A stretch of 64,000 bases of DNA from Aquitalea aquatilis (lineage in GTDB: Bacteria; Pseudomonadota; Gammaproteobacteria; Burkholderiales; Chromobacteriaceae). The stretch lies in contig NZ_CP039731.1 in NCBI RefSeq assembly GCF_005155025.1, forward strand, positions 1,798,001-1,862,000, given 5' to 3'. Of the stretch, positions 37,431 through 45,826 are shown piece after piece; the stretch's first letter is position 1; every line of letters starts with the position of its first letter. The position numbers and the translations under genes were made by a program. The notes beneath the pieces are model-generated. The model was not told the origin of the DNA. It did not search any database and saw only the letters and a program-made list of their open reading frames with translations.

Positions 37431-38300
37431 ATGACTGAAATGGCAAGTGTATTCGCTGGCAATGCCGGCTTGCTGGTGGTGGTGGTATTGCTGTTTGGTC
37501 TGCTGGTCGGCAGCTTTCTCAATGTGGTGATTCATCGTTTGCCCAAGATGATGGAGCTGGGTTGGCAGCAGGAGTGTGATGCTTACCTGGGACGGGAGCA
37601 GACGGTGCAGCCCAAGTACAACCTGCTGGTGCCCGCATCACATTGCCCGGTGTGCCGGCAGGAAGTCCGCCCCTGGCAGAATATTCCCTTGTTGAGTTAT
37701 GCCTTGCTGCGTGGCCGCTGTCATGGTTGCAGTACGGCGATCAGCCTGCGTTATCCGGCTGTTGAGTTGCTGACCGGAGGCCTGTTTGCGCTGCTGGCCT
37801 GGCATTATGGCTGGAGTGTGCAGTTGCCTGCTTACCTGGCGCTGACTGCGGTGCTGGTGGCACTCGCGTTCATTGATGCCGATACCCAGTTGCTGCCGGA
37901 CAGCTTGACGCTGCCCTTGTTGTGGGCAGGCCTGCTGTTCAATCTACTGACCGGTACTGTTGCACTGTCCGATGCTGTGCTGGGCGCGATGGCTGGCTAT
38001 CTGAGCTTGTGGCTGGTGTACTGGCTGTTCAAGCTGGCTACCGGCAAGGAGGGCATGGGTTATGGTGATTTCAAATTGCTGGCAGCCTTTGGTGCCTGGC
38101 TGGGTTGGAGCATGTTGCCGCTTATCATCCTGCTGTCTTCTCTAGTGGGGGCGGTGGTCGGTATCGTACTGATCCTGCTGGCACGCATGGGCCGTGGCCA
38201 GGCCTTGCCATTTGGCCCATATCTGGCCGCTGCCGGCTGGATTGCCTTGCTATGGGGTCAAGACATTGTTGCTTGGTATCTAGGCATGTATGCCCATTAA
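37431..38300 (+). CDS. pilD: Prepilin peptidase/N-methyltransferase PilD
   Basis: Inner-membrane aspartic protease that cleaves and methylates prepilins. The product has 289 residues with eight predicted helices. The N-terminal cytoplasmic loop has two CxxC pairs (HCPVC and RCHGC) for zinc. The catalytic aspartates lie in FIDADTQLLPDSLTLP and GMGYGDFKLLAAFGAW (cores DADTQLLPD and GYGDFK). The last 11 bases overlap coaE. Confidence 0.95.
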   Translation: MTEMASVFAGNAGLLVVVVLLFGLLVGSFLNVVIHRLPKMMELGWQQECDAYLGREQTVQPKYNLLVPASHCPVCRQEVRPWQNIPLLSYALLRGRCHGCSTAISLRYPAVELLTGGLFALLAWHYGWSVQLPAYLALTAVLVALAFIDADTQLLPDSLTLPLLWAGLLFNLLTGTVALSDAVLGAMAGYLSLWLVYWLFKLATGKEGMGYGDFKLLAAFGAWLGWSMLPLIILLSSLVGAVVGIVLILLARMGRGQALPFGPYLAAAGWIALLWGQDIVAWYLGMYAH

Positions 38301-38901
38301 TATTGTTGGCCTGACCGGTGGTATCGGTTCCGGTAAAAGCGCCGCCGCTGCGCAGTTCGCTGAACTGGGCGTGCCGGTGGTGGATACGGATGTCATTGCG
38401 CATGCACTGACTGCGGCTGATGGTGCTGCCATGCCGCTGCTCGCCGCAGAATTCGGTAGCCAGGTGGTCGCGGAGAATGGCGCTCTTGATCGGGCGGCGA
38501 TGCGGGCCTTGGCCTTTGCCGATCCGGATAGCCGCCGCCGGCTGGAGTCCATCCTGCATCCGCTGATCCGCGCCGAATCTGTCCGCCAGTTGGATGCCGC
38601 TCGCGGGCCCTATGTCTTGCTGGTGGTGCCCTTGTTGTTTGAAAATCCGGATTATCTGGCACTGGTGCGGCGTAGCCTGCTGGTGGATTGTGCGGAAGAG
38701 GTGCAGTTGGCGCGGGTGCAAGCCCGCAGTGGTTTGACCGCCGAAGCGGTACGCGCCATCATGGCGGCGCAGATGCCGCGTGTGCAAAGATTGGCACGGG
38801 CGGACGATGTCATTGATAATGACGGCTCGCTTGCGGCATTGCAGCTTCAAGTCGAGGCCAAACACCAGTATTATCTTGCAAACCTTGCCCACGGCCAGTG
38901 A
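38290..38901 (+). CDS. coaE: Dephospho-CoA kinase
   Basis: Last step of coenzyme A synthesis, phosphorylating the ribose 3'-OH. The product has 203 residues. The P-loop GLTGGIGSGKSAAA lies at residues 7-20, and the DTDVIAHALT and HPLIRAE segments are typical. The ATG is inside the end of pilD (11-bp overlap), a gene order shared with many beta- and gammaproteobacteria (pilD-coaE-zapD-yacG). Confidence 0.95.
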   Translation: MPINIVGLTGGIGSGKSAAAAQFAELGVPVVDTDVIAHALTAADGAAMPLLAAEFGSQVVAENGALDRAAMRALAFADPDSRRRLESILHPLIRAESVRQLDAARGPYVLLVVPLLFENPDYLALVRRSLLVDCAEEVQLARVQARSGLTAEAVRAIMAAQMPRVQRLARADDVIDNDGSLAALQLQVEAKHQYYLANLAHGQ

Positions 38902-38940
38902 CAAGGCATTTTCCAAGCCACCAAGAAGGGCAAACGTCTT

Positions 38941-39699
38941 GTGATCAGTTTTGAGTTTCCTGTCACCGAGCGCACCCGTACCCTGCTTCGACTGGAGCAG
39001 CTGTATGACCGGCTGGCTTATTTTCTTGGCAAGGATCATCCGCTGGATCATCATGCCGGCCTGCTGGTGTTGTTCGAATTGCTGGAAACGGCGTCACGTG
39101 CCGATTTGAAGGCTGATCTGCTGCAGGAGCTCGAGCGGCAGAAACAGGTGCTGGAAGCGCTGCGTGAAAATCCCAATGTGGCGGAAGAAACGCTGGAAAA
39201 AGTTCTGGACGAAATCGAGCTGTCCTCCAGCCAGTTGCTCGGTGTGACGGGCAAGTTTGGCCAGCACCTGCGTGAAAACGAGTGGCTGATGGCCATCAAG
39301 CAGCGTGCAGGCATTCCCGGTGGTACCTGCCAGTTTGATTTGCCGTCTTATCACCTGTGGCAGCAGAAGCCTGCTGAGGAACGGCGGCGCGACATGCGGC
39401 GCTGGGCTGCACCGCTGATGCCGACTGCAGAGGCCGCGCGCATCCTGTTGCATCTGCTGCGCGATAGTGGCAAGACGCATCATTATGTTGCCCGCAATGG
39501 TGCTTTTCAGCAGATGTCCGGCGGTAAGGTGGTGCAGATGATTCGCATCGCTTATGACCCCAGCCTGAATGTATTGCCGGAATTGTCTGCCAACAAATAT
39601 GCGATCAATGTCCGCTTCGTCAGTGCCGTTACCGGTGAAAGCCGGCCACGGCAGACAGAGTGTGATGTCGAATTTACCCTGACCAACTGCAAGTTCTGA
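38941..39699 (+). CDS. zapD: Cell division protein ZapD
   Basis: FtsZ-binding protein that bundles protofilaments in the Z ring. The GTG at 38941 gives 252 residues beginning VISFEFPVTERTRTLLRLEQL; AAGAAGGG is upstream. The helical N-terminal part and the beta-rich C-terminal part (LPSYHLWQQKPAEERRRDMRRW, cores LPSYHLWQ and RRRDMRRW; QMSGGKVVQMIRI) match the family. yacG follows three bases later. Confidence 0.93.
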   Translation: MISFEFPVTERTRTLLRLEQLYDRLAYFLGKDHPLDHHAGLLVLFELLETASRADLKADLLQELERQKQVLEALRENPNVAEETLEKVLDEIELSSSQLLGVTGKFGQHLRENEWLMAIKQRAGIPGGTCQFDLPSYHLWQQKPAEERRRDMRRWAAPLMPTAEAARILLHLLRDSGKTHHYVARNGAFQQMSGGKVVQMIRIAYDPSLNVLPELSANKYAINVRFVSAVTGESRPRQTECDVEFTLTNCKF

Positions 39700-39702
39700 G
39701 CC

Positions 39703-39900
39703 ATGTCCCAAGCTGTTCGTACCGTACCTTGTCCTACCTGTGGCGCTGCCGTGCGCTGGGAGCCAGCCAGCCAGTTTCGTCCGTTTTGTAGCGAGCGCTG
39801 CAAGATGATCGATCTGGGCGAGTGGGCCAGCGAGACTTACCGTGTGCCGGCGCAGGAGGAAAGCCCGGACAGCGAGATCGATCCATCGCGCTACTCTTGA
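39703..39900 (+). CDS. yacG: DNA gyrase inhibitor YacG (zinc protein)
   Basis: Small zinc-binding protein reported to bind GyrB and inhibit gyrase. The product has 65 residues. The four cysteines are all present: CPTC near the start and [14 protein letters not shown] in the centre. The C-terminal acidic tail ([12 protein letters not shown]) is typical. It is the last gene of the pil-coaE-zapD run. Confidence 0.93.
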   Translation: MSQAVRTVPCPTCGAAVRWEPASQFRPFCSERCKMIDLGEWASETYRVPAQEESPDSEIDPSRYS

Positions 39901-39922
39901 GCCATTTCGGCGATACCAATAA

Positions 39923-39946
39923 CAAGGCCCGCAATTGCGGGCCTTG
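39923..39946. terminator. Hairpin between yacG and amiC
   Basis: CAAGGCCCGCAATTGCGGGCCTTG is a perfect 24-bp palindrome between convergent genes. It lacks a clear T run on either strand, so it may be a weak or Rho-assisted terminator. Confidence 0.55.
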
Positions 39947-39965
39947 ATCATTGCTGGAGGCACAC

Positions 39966-41207
39966 TCAGGCGCGGGCGGCCAGTGCGGCTCCCTGAGTGA
40001 AGTAGGATTTGACGCCACTGAGGATGGAGCCAGCCATTTGCTGCTGGAAATCGCCATCCAGCAGGCGCTGCTCTTCTTCCGGATTACTGATGAAGGCGGT
40101 CTCGACCAGGATGGATGGGATGTCCGGGGCCTTGAGTACGGCAAATCCTGCTTGCTCCACCTGGGCGCTATGCAGCTTGTTCAAGCCACCCACCTTGCCC
40201 AGCATGATCTTGCCCAGCTTCAGGCTGTCGTTGATGGTGGCGGTCTGCGTGAGATCGAGCAGCGTGTGCGCCAGGAATTTATCCTTGCTGGCGATCTTCA
40301 CCCCACCAATCAGGTCCGAGCTGTTTTCCGATTGCGCCATGGTCTTGGCAAAGGCACTGGATGCACCTTTTTCCGACAGGGCGAATACCGATGAGCCACG
40401 TGCACTGCGATTGGGTGCCGCGTCGGCATGGATGGAGATGAACAGGTCGGCATTCAGTTTACGTGCCTTGGCGACGCGCACACCCAGCGGAATGAAGATG
40501 TCTTCTTCGCGGGTCATGAAGGCTTTCATATTGCGTTCGGCATCAATCATGCGCTTGAGCTGCTTGCCGATGCGCAACACGATATCCTTTTCGCGGGTGC
40601 CATTCATGCCGATGGCGCCCGGATCCTCGCCGCCATGGCCCGGGTCCAGCATCACCACGATCGGCCGGTTCGCATCATTCTTCTTCGGTTTGACCTGGGG
40701 TGGCGGCTCGGTCAGCTTGCCCTTGTTGTAGTCGTCCAGCAGTGCCATCAACGGATCGTCTTGCGTGCCAGTGGCAGGGTAGAGGTCGACCACCAGCCGG
40801 TGCTTGTATTCGGCGACCGGATTGAGGGTGAAGGCCTGCGGCTTGACGTCGGTCTTGAGCTCCAGCACCAGTCGTACCGTGTCCGGGCTGAACTGGCCGG
40901 CGCGGGCGGTCTTGATGTAGGGGTCGGCGTCGGCGATCTGGCTGCTGATGTCTTTCAATACGCTGTTGAGCTGCACACCTTCCAGGTCAATCACCAGCCG
41001 GTTGGGATTGCTGATGGTGAACTGTTTGAACTTGATGGCATCGCTGGCTTCCAGCGTGATGCGGGTATAGCTGGAGGCCGGCCAGATACGGATGGCGACT
41101 ACCTGGCTGCTGCCAGCGAAGCCAAGCTTGCTGACGCTGAGCAGGAAGGTGGCGGCAGCCGCGCCAATCAGGCGGCGGCGGGTGGGGTCGAAAGTCGAGT
41201 CAGGCAT
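39966..41207 (-). CDS. amiC: N-acetylmuramoyl-L-alanine amidase AmiC
   Basis: Periplasmic zinc amidase that splits septal peptidoglycan for daughter-cell separation. The product has 413 residues. A twin-arginine-type signal ([16 protein letters not shown]) leads the protein. An N-terminal AMIN domain (about 35-150) and a C-terminal Amidase_3 domain (about 190-405) follow. Catalytic/zinc motifs [28 protein letters not shown] and SIHADAAPN (cores [10 protein letters not shown] and SIHADA) are seen, as is [12 protein letters not shown]. The first 40 bases overlap the 3' end of tsaE in another frame. Confidence 0.95.
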   Translation of the reverse strand: MPDSTFDPTRRRLIGAAAATFLLSVSKLGFAGSSQVVAIRIWPASSYTRITLEASDAIKFKQFTISNPNRLVIDLEGVQLNSVLKDISSQIADADPYIKTARAGQFSPDTVRLVLELKTDVKPQAFTLNPVAEYKHRLVVDLYPATGTQDDPLMALLDDYNKGKLTEPPPQVKPKKNDANRPIVVMLDPGHGGEDPGAIGMNGTREKDIVLRIGKQLKRMIDAERNMKAFMTREEDIFIPLGVRVAKARKLNADLFISIHADAAPNRSARGSSVFALSEKGASSAFAKTMAQSENSSDLIGGVKIASKDKFLAHTLLDLTQTATINDSLKLGKIMLGKVGGLNKLHSAQVEQAGFAVLKAPDIPSILVETAFISNPEEEQRLLDGDFQQQMAGSILSGVKSYFTQGAALAARA

Positions 41208-41659
41208 GACTGTCCGGTTTCTGTGCTTGCGGTTAAACGATACGTGCGACCCTGTCCGCTGACCTCTAGTTCCAGCGTCAGGTCAGCAATGGGCAATAAG
41301 TCCCCAGCTTTATCCGGCCACTCCACCAGGCAGACGGTGTCCTGGCCGAAGTAGTCGCGAAAGCCGGCGTCGTCCCACTCTTCCGGGTCGGCAAAGCGGT
41401 ACAGGTCGAAATGGTGCACGGTCAGGTCGGCCAGCGGGTAGCTTTCAACCAGAGTATAGGTCGGGCTTTTCACCCTGCCTTGATGGCCCAGGCCGGCCAG
41501 CAGGCCACGGCTGAAAGTGGTTTTGCCGGCACCCAGATCGCCCTGCAGGAAAATTACCACGCCGGCTTGCAAGGCGCGCGCCAGCGCACCGCCCAGGGCG
41601 AGGGTGGCGGTTTCATCGGGCAGGCTGCCGCAGTGAACGCTGGTATCATCCATGGCCAT
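41168..41659 (-). CDS. tsaE: tRNA threonylcarbamoyladenosine ATPase TsaE
   Basis: ATPase of the TsaBDE complex that makes t6A37 in ANN-decoding tRNAs. The ATG at 41659 gives 163 residues (a second ATG at 41653 gives 161). The Walker [16 protein letters not shown] lies near residue 40, followed by [26 protein letters not shown] and [14 protein letters not shown] (cores [13 protein letters not shown] and VEWPDKAG). Its 3' end overlaps amiC by 40 bp. Its start codon abuts that of queG. Confidence 0.93.
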   Translation of the reverse strand: MAMDDTSVHCGSLPDETATLALGGALARALQAGVVIFLQGDLGAGKTTFSRGLLAGLGHQGRVKSPTYTLVESYPLADLTVHHFDLYRFADPEEWDDAGFRDYFGQDTVCLVEWPDKAGDLLPIADLTLELEVSGQGRTYRLTASTETGQSCLTRLSTPPAAA

Positions 41660-42751
41660 ATGACTGAGAAATCCTATCAAAACATGGATTATCCCGAATT
41701 GGCGCGCCAAATCAAAGCCTGGGCACGAGAATTGGGCTTTGCCGATGCCAGAATCGGCCATGCCCGGCTGCCCGCAGAGGCTGAGCACAAGCTGCAAGCC
41801 TGGCTGGATGAGGGCTGCCATGGCGAAATGGACTATATGGCGCGGCACGGTGCGCTGCGGGTGAAACCGGCCGAACTGCTGCCCGGCACCCTGACCATCA
41901 TCAGCGTGCGCATGCACTACTGGCCGGCAGACGCGCAGGCAAGCGAGTCGGTGTTGCAGGATGGCCGGCTGGCCTATCTGTCGCGTTATGCGCTGGGGCG
42001 GGACTATCACAAGGTGATACGTGCCCGTTTGCAGAAGCTGGCCGATCAGATCCGTCAGGCCATCGGTGACTTCGGTTATCGGGTGTTCACCGACAGCGCA
42101 CCGGTGGCCGAAGTGGCGCTAGCCGCCCAGTCCGGCCTTGGCTGGCGCGGCAAGCATACCTTGCTGCTGAACCGGCAGCAGGGTTCGCTGTTCTTTCTGG
42201 GCGAACTGTTTACCGACCTGCCCTTGCCGGTGAATGAGGAGGAGGATGGGCACTGCGGCCGCTGCACACGCTGTATTGATATCTGCCCGACCCAGGCCAT
42301 CACCGCGCCTTACAAGGTGGATGCCCGCCGCTGTATTTCCTATCTGACCATCGAGCTGAAATCAGCCATTCCGCTGGAGCTACGGCCTTTGATCGGCAAT
42401 CGGGTCTATGGCTGTGATGATTGCCAGCTGGTTTGCCCGTGGAACCGCTTTGCCGTCAATACCGCCGAGGCTGACTTTGCCGTGCGCCATGGTCTGGATC
42501 ACGTCAGCCTGCTTGAGCTGTTTGGCTGGAGCGAAGCCATGTTCAAGGAAAAACTGGCGGGCAGTCCGATCTACCGTATCGGTTACCCCAAATGGCTGTC
42601 CAATCTGGCGGTGGGGCTGGGCAATGCGCCATACGATCCGGCTATCGTTGCTGCACTGGAAGGGCATCAGCATGCTGATGAAGCACTGGTGGCCGAGCCC
42701 GTGCGCTGGGCTTTGCAACAACAACGGCTGCGTGCTGCAGACAGCCAATGA
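41660..42751 (+). CDS. queG: Epoxyqueuosine reductase QueG
   Basis: Cobalamin- and iron-sulfur-dependent enzyme for the last step of tRNA queuosine synthesis. From the ATG at 41660 the product has 363 residues; the ATG at 41684 (MDYPELARQIK) is also plausible and would leave 30 bp to tsaE. Two ferredoxin-type cluster motifs are present: CGRCTRCIDICPTQAI, and CDDCQLVCPWN with an upstream CISY. The B12-binding region (VFTDSAPVAEVALAAQSGLGWRGKH, core DSAPVAEVALAAQSGLGW) is intact. The frame is open far upstream, but that part lies antisense to tsaE. Confidence 0.92.
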   Translation: MTEKSYQNMDYPELARQIKAWARELGFADARIGHARLPAEAEHKLQAWLDEGCHGEMDYMARHGALRVKPAELLPGTLTIISVRMHYWPADAQASESVLQDGRLAYLSRYALGRDYHKVIRARLQKLADQIRQAIGDFGYRVFTDSAPVAEVALAAQSGLGWRGKHTLLLNRQQGSLFFLGELFTDLPLPVNEEEDGHCGRCTRCIDICPTQAITAPYKVDARRCISYLTIELKSAIPLELRPLIGNRVYGCDDCQLVCPWNRFAVNTAEADFAVRHGLDHVSLLELFGWSEAMFKEKLAGSPIYRIGYPKWLSNLAVGLGNAPYDPAIVAALEGHQHADEALVAEPVRWALQQQRLRAADSQ

Positions 42752-42794
42752 AAAAGGGAGCCTTGCGGCTCCCCGGTGCATCACTGCGGCCAGC

Positions 42795-43259
42795 TCAGTT
42801 GAGCGGCTTGGTGAAGTGAAACGAGCTAATGCTGAATCCCTTGCGGAAATACAGGCGGTGCGCTTCGGTGCGCCAGGTGCCGGAATCCAGCACTTGAAAG
42901 CCGCAACCCAGCCGGCGGGCTTCGTCGGCACACCAGTCCAGCAACTGGCTGCCTATGCCTTGCGAGCGATGGGCTTCATCGCTGACCAGGTCATCGATAT
43001 ACAGCCGCAGGTCTTCATAGGTGTTTTCGTATACCCGGTACAGGGCGAGTCCCAGCGGCTTGCCGTCACCATCCAGCGCCGCCACCATGCGTGCGCCAAA
43101 CGAGCAGACGCGTTGCATTTTTGCCGCATAGCTGTGGCCGTGCTCCGGCAGCATGGGGCGCAGCTGGCGGTGCAGGCTGCTGCACAGGGCCAGTAATTCC
43201 GGCTCGGTGACCTTGCCGGTTTCGTCAGTCAGCGGCACGATGCGCAAAGACAGGGCCAT
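42795..43259 (-). CDS. GNAT family N-acetyltransferase
   Basis: Probable acetyl-CoA-dependent acetyltransferase, 154 residues from the ATG at 43259. The GNAT core with LYIDDLVSDEAHRSQGIGSQLLDW (core VSDEAHRSQGIGSQLL) shows the acetyl-CoA-binding Q/RxxGxG/A loop (RSQGIGS). The substrate is unknown. The start lies one base after the MaoC stop, so it is translated from the same message. A GTG eight codons earlier, inside the MaoC gene, is a less likely start. Confidence 0.85.
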   Translation of the reverse strand: MALSLRIVPLTDETGKVTEPELLALCSSLHRQLRPMLPEHGHSYAAKMQRVCSFGARMVAALDGDGKPLGLALYRVYENTYEDLRLYIDDLVSDEAHRSQGIGSQLLDWCADEARRLGCGFQVLDSGTWRTEAHRLYFRKGFSISSFHFTKPLN

Positions 43260-43260
43260 T

Positions 43261-43680
43261 TCAGTCGCCACGTGACGGTGCAATCACCAGTGATTCGCCA
43301 TCCAGAATCACCTTGCCCTGCACCAGACACTGCGTTGCCAGCTTGACGCGCTTCTTCTCCGGGAAAATTTCCACTACGGTAGCGCGGGCGGTAACGGTCT
43401 GGCCGATACGTACCGGAGCCTTGAAGCGGGTGGATTGCGACAGGTAGATGGTGCCGTTGCCCGGCAGGCGGGTGCCGACCACGGTGGAGATCAGGCTGGC
43501 GGTCAGCATGCCGTGAGCGATACGCGTTTCAAACGGCGTGGTTTCGGCGTATTCCTGATTGATGTGCACCGGATTGTCATCGCCGGAAACAGCAGCAAAC
43601 AGCAGGATATCGGCTTCGGTAATGGTTTTGGCGTATTCGGCAGAATCGCCGACCTTGATATCTTCAAAGTAGACTGTCAT
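43261..43680 (-). CDS. MaoC-family (R)-specific enoyl-CoA hydratase
   Basis: Hot-dog-fold hydratase that adds water to trans-2-enoyl-CoA, giving (R)-3-hydroxyacyl-CoA, like PhaJ. The ATG at 43680 (MTVYFEDIKVGDSAEYAKTI) with GGAGG upstream gives 139 residues. The hydratase motif with catalytic Asp and His reads SGDDNPVHINQEYA. It lies divergently beside etfBA, which suggests a fatty-acid link. Whether it feeds polyhydroxyalkanoate synthesis cannot be told here. Confidence 0.88.
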   Translation of the reverse strand: MTVYFEDIKVGDSAEYAKTITEADILLFAAVSGDDNPVHINQEYAETTPFETRIAHGMLTASLISTVVGTRLPGNGTIYLSQSTRFKAPVRIGQTVTARATVVEIFPEKKRVKLATQCLVQGKVILDGESLVIAPSRGD

Positions 43681-43818
43681 GAGGGAGCCTCCGGCTATGA
43701 CGTTGAAATTGCTGCACTGCATTGTGCCATGCAGCAGACGAAATGCAAATTAAGCGGAAATGACGTAGTATCTGCAATCAGTTGTTTTTTTGCTACGTGC
43801 CACACACTAAAATTCAAC

Positions 43819-43832
43819 CAAACGCTCGTTTG
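43819..43832. promoter_or_regulatory. PsrA-like operator upstream of etfBA
   Basis: CAAACGCTCGTTTG fits the palindrome (G/C)AAAC-N4-GTTT(G/C) of the fatty-acid-responsive TetR-family regulator PsrA. It lies 90 bp before etfB and just ahead of a possible -10 box (CATAAT, 43847-43852), where it could block RNA polymerase. Confidence 0.65.
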
Positions 43833-43921
43833 AAATGGCGTTGGGGCATAATTCGGGAAACACCACGGTAGCAAGTCCCTTCCGAGTTCGATTAACCCAG
43901 AGAGCTATTCGCTGGAGGAAT

Positions 43922-44671
43922 ATGAAAGTTCTAGTCGCTGTTAAACGCGTTGTCGATTACAACGTGAAGGTTCGGGTGAAGGCTGACGGGTCTGATGTCG
44001 ATGTCGCCAACGTCAAGATGTCGATGAATCCCTTTGACGAAATCGCGGTGGAAGAAGCCGTGCGTCTGAAGGAAGCCGGCAAGGCCACCGAGATTGTTGT
44101 TGTTTCCATGGGCGTGAAGCAGTGCGAGGAAACCCTGCGCACCGCTCTGGCCATGGGCGCTGACCGTGCCATCCTGGTGGAAACCGATACCGAACTGCAG
44201 CCGCTGGCCGTGGCCAAGCTGCTCAAGGCCGTGGCGGACAAGGAACAGCCGCAACTGCTGATCGTCGGCAAGCAGGCCATTGATGATGATGCCAACCAGA
44301 CCGGCCAAATGGCTGCGGCTTTGCTGGGCTGGGCCCAGGGCGCATTCGCTTCCAAGGTGGATGTTGCTGCCGAAACCGTCGACGTTACTCGTGAGATCGA
44401 CGGTGGCCTGGAAACCCTGAAGCTGCGCCTGCCGGCCGTGGTCACTGCCGACCTGCGCCTGAACGAGCCGCGCTTCATCAAGCTGCCCAATATCATGGCC
44501 GCCAAGAAAAAGCCGCTGGAAAAGACCAGCCCGGCCGATCTGGGCGTCGATGTCACTCCGCGTCTGAAAACGCTGAAAGTGGCCGAGCCTTCCAAGCGCT
44601 CTGCCGGCATCAAGGTAGCCAATGCTGCCGAGCTGGTAGCCAAACTGAAAAACGACGCAAAGGTGCTGTAA
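43922..44671 (+). CDS. etfB: Electron transfer flavoprotein subunit beta
   Basis: Small ETF subunit, binding AMP, that takes electrons from acyl-CoA dehydrogenases. The ATG at 43922 ([19 protein letters not shown]) with GGAGGAA upstream gives 249 residues. Family landmarks are [26 protein letters not shown] and [17 protein letters not shown] (cores [13 protein letters not shown]) and the C-terminal recognition loop region [16 protein letters not shown]. It is first in an operon with etfA (3-bp gap). Confidence 0.96.
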   Translation: MKVLVAVKRVVDYNVKVRVKADGSDVDVANVKMSMNPFDEIAVEEAVRLKEAGKATEIVVVSMGVKQCEETLRTALAMGADRAILVETDTELQPLAVAKLLKAVADKEQPQLLIVGKQAIDDDANQTGQMAAALLGWAQGAFASKVDVAAETVDVTREIDGGLETLKLRLPAVVTADLRLNEPRFIKLPNIMAAKKKPLEKTSPADLGVDVTPRLKTLKVAEPSKRSAGIKVANAAELVAKLKNDAKVL

Positions 44672-44674
44672 GCC

Positions 44675-45610
44675 ATGGCCATTCTCGTTATCGCTGAACA
44701 CGACAACCAGGGCCTGAAAGCAGGCACCCTGAATACCGTAACTGCCGCCGCCAAGCTGGGCGAAGTGCATGTACTGGTGGCCGGCCACAATGCCGCAGCT
44801 GCTGCCGACGCCGCCAAGAGCGTGGTTGGTGTCAGCAAGGTGCTGCTGGCTGATGCGGCCCAATACGCCCACGGTCTGGCCGAATCGCTGTCCGCCCTGG
44901 TAGTGGACGTGGCCAAGAGCTACAGCCATGTGCTGGCTCCGGCTACTTCTTTTGGCAAGAACCTGCTGCCGCGCGTGGCTGCCTTGCTGGATGTGGCGCA
45001 GATTTCCGAAATCACTGCCATCGAATCGGCTGATACCTTTGTGCGCCCGGTATACGCCGGCAACGTGCTGGCCACTGTGCAATCGGCTGATGCCATCAAG
45101 GTGATCACCGTGCGTACCACGGCTTTCGATGCTGCGGCAGCTCAAGGTGGTTCCGCTGCGGTGGAAAGCGTCGCCGTGGCGGCTGATCCGCAACTGTCCA
45201 GCTTTATTGGCCAGGAGCTGACCAAATCTGACCGTCCGGAACTGGGCGCTGCCAAGATCATCGTTTCCGGTGGTCGTGCGCTGGGTTCGGAAGAGCAATT
45301 CAAGGCCGTGATCGAACCGCTGGCCGACAAGCTGGGAGCTGCCGTTGGTGCTTCGCGTGCCGCAGTTGACGCGGGCTACGCCCCGAACGACTACCAGGTT
45401 GGCCAAACCGGCAAGGTAGTGGCACCGCAGCTGTACTTCGCTGTGGGTATTTCCGGTGCCATCCAGCATCTGGCCGGTATGAAAGATTCCAAGGTGATCG
45501 TGGCGATCAACAAGGACGAAGAAGCGCCGATCTTCCAGGTGGCTGACTACGGCATTGTGGGTGACCTGTTCACCGTGGTGCCGGAATTGCTGGCCGAACT
45601 GGCCAAGTAA
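44675..45610 (+). CDS. etfA: Electron transfer flavoprotein subunit alpha
   Basis: Large ETF subunit that binds FAD and passes electrons to ETF:ubiquinone oxidoreductase. The product has 311 residues. The C-terminal FAD domain has [35 protein letters not shown] (cores [15 protein letters not shown]), [19 protein letters not shown] (core [12 protein letters not shown]) and [20 protein letters not shown], all diagnostic. A stable hairpin without a T run follows the stop. Confidence 0.96.
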   Translation: MAILVIAEHDNQGLKAGTLNTVTAAAKLGEVHVLVAGHNAAAAADAAKSVVGVSKVLLADAAQYAHGLAESLSALVVDVAKSYSHVLAPATSFGKNLLPRVAALLDVAQISEITAIESADTFVRPVYAGNVLATVQSADAIKVITVRTTAFDAAAAQGGSAAVESVAVAADPQLSSFIGQELTKSDRPELGAAKIIVSGGRALGSEEQFKAVIEPLADKLGAAVGASRAAVDAGYAPNDYQVGQTGKVVAPQLYFAVGISGAIQHLAGMKDSKVIVAINKDEEAPIFQVADYGIVGDLFTVVPELLAELAK

Positions 45611-45618
45611 AGGTGTGT

Positions 45619-45638
45619 GGGGAGGGGCAGCCCTCCCC
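45619..45638 (+). promoter_or_regulatory. Stable GC hairpin after etfA
   Basis: GGGGAGGG (45619-45626) pairs perfectly with CCCTCCCC (45631-45638) around GCAG, nine bases past the etfA stop. No T run follows, so it may protect the 3' end of an etfBA message or mark a processing point rather than terminate. Confidence 0.6.
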
Positions 45639-45675
45639 ATCCGAGCAGGCAGCATAGCCGCCGGAATCAAAAAAT

Positions 45676-45782
45676 AAAAACCGGCTACGACCGGTCTGCT
45701 TCATGGAGGAGCAAGCTTTCCCGCCGCAGCTCGCGGTGGGTAGGCATGCTCATGCATCAGGTGGACGGCGAGCCGGTTTTTT
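45676..45782 (+). ncRNA. Candidate structured RNA element before the acyl-CoA dehydrogenase gene
   Basis: An 11-bp perfect stem (AAAAACCGGCT at 45676-45686 with AGCCGGTTTTT at 45771-45781) closes an 84-nt region holding three further hairpins: 45697-45713, 45720-45740 (8 bp) and 45744-45755. The closing strand ends in a T tract, like a terminator. ACCGG at 45680-45684 can instead pair with CCGGT at 45691-45695, excluding the long stem. This resembles a riboswitch/attenuator layout or a stand-alone sRNA. I do not recognise a known family. Confidence 0.5.
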
Positions 45783-45826
45783 CATATCTACGACGATTGT
45801 AGTGCAGCAAGAATAAGGAGAGGCTG

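Noticed and set aside
45676-45782. 4.5S SRP RNA or 6S RNA at the folded element
   Set aside because: The SRP RNA tip (GGUCAGG...GGAAGCAGCC type) is absent, and the element lacks the long rod with central bubble of 6S RNA.
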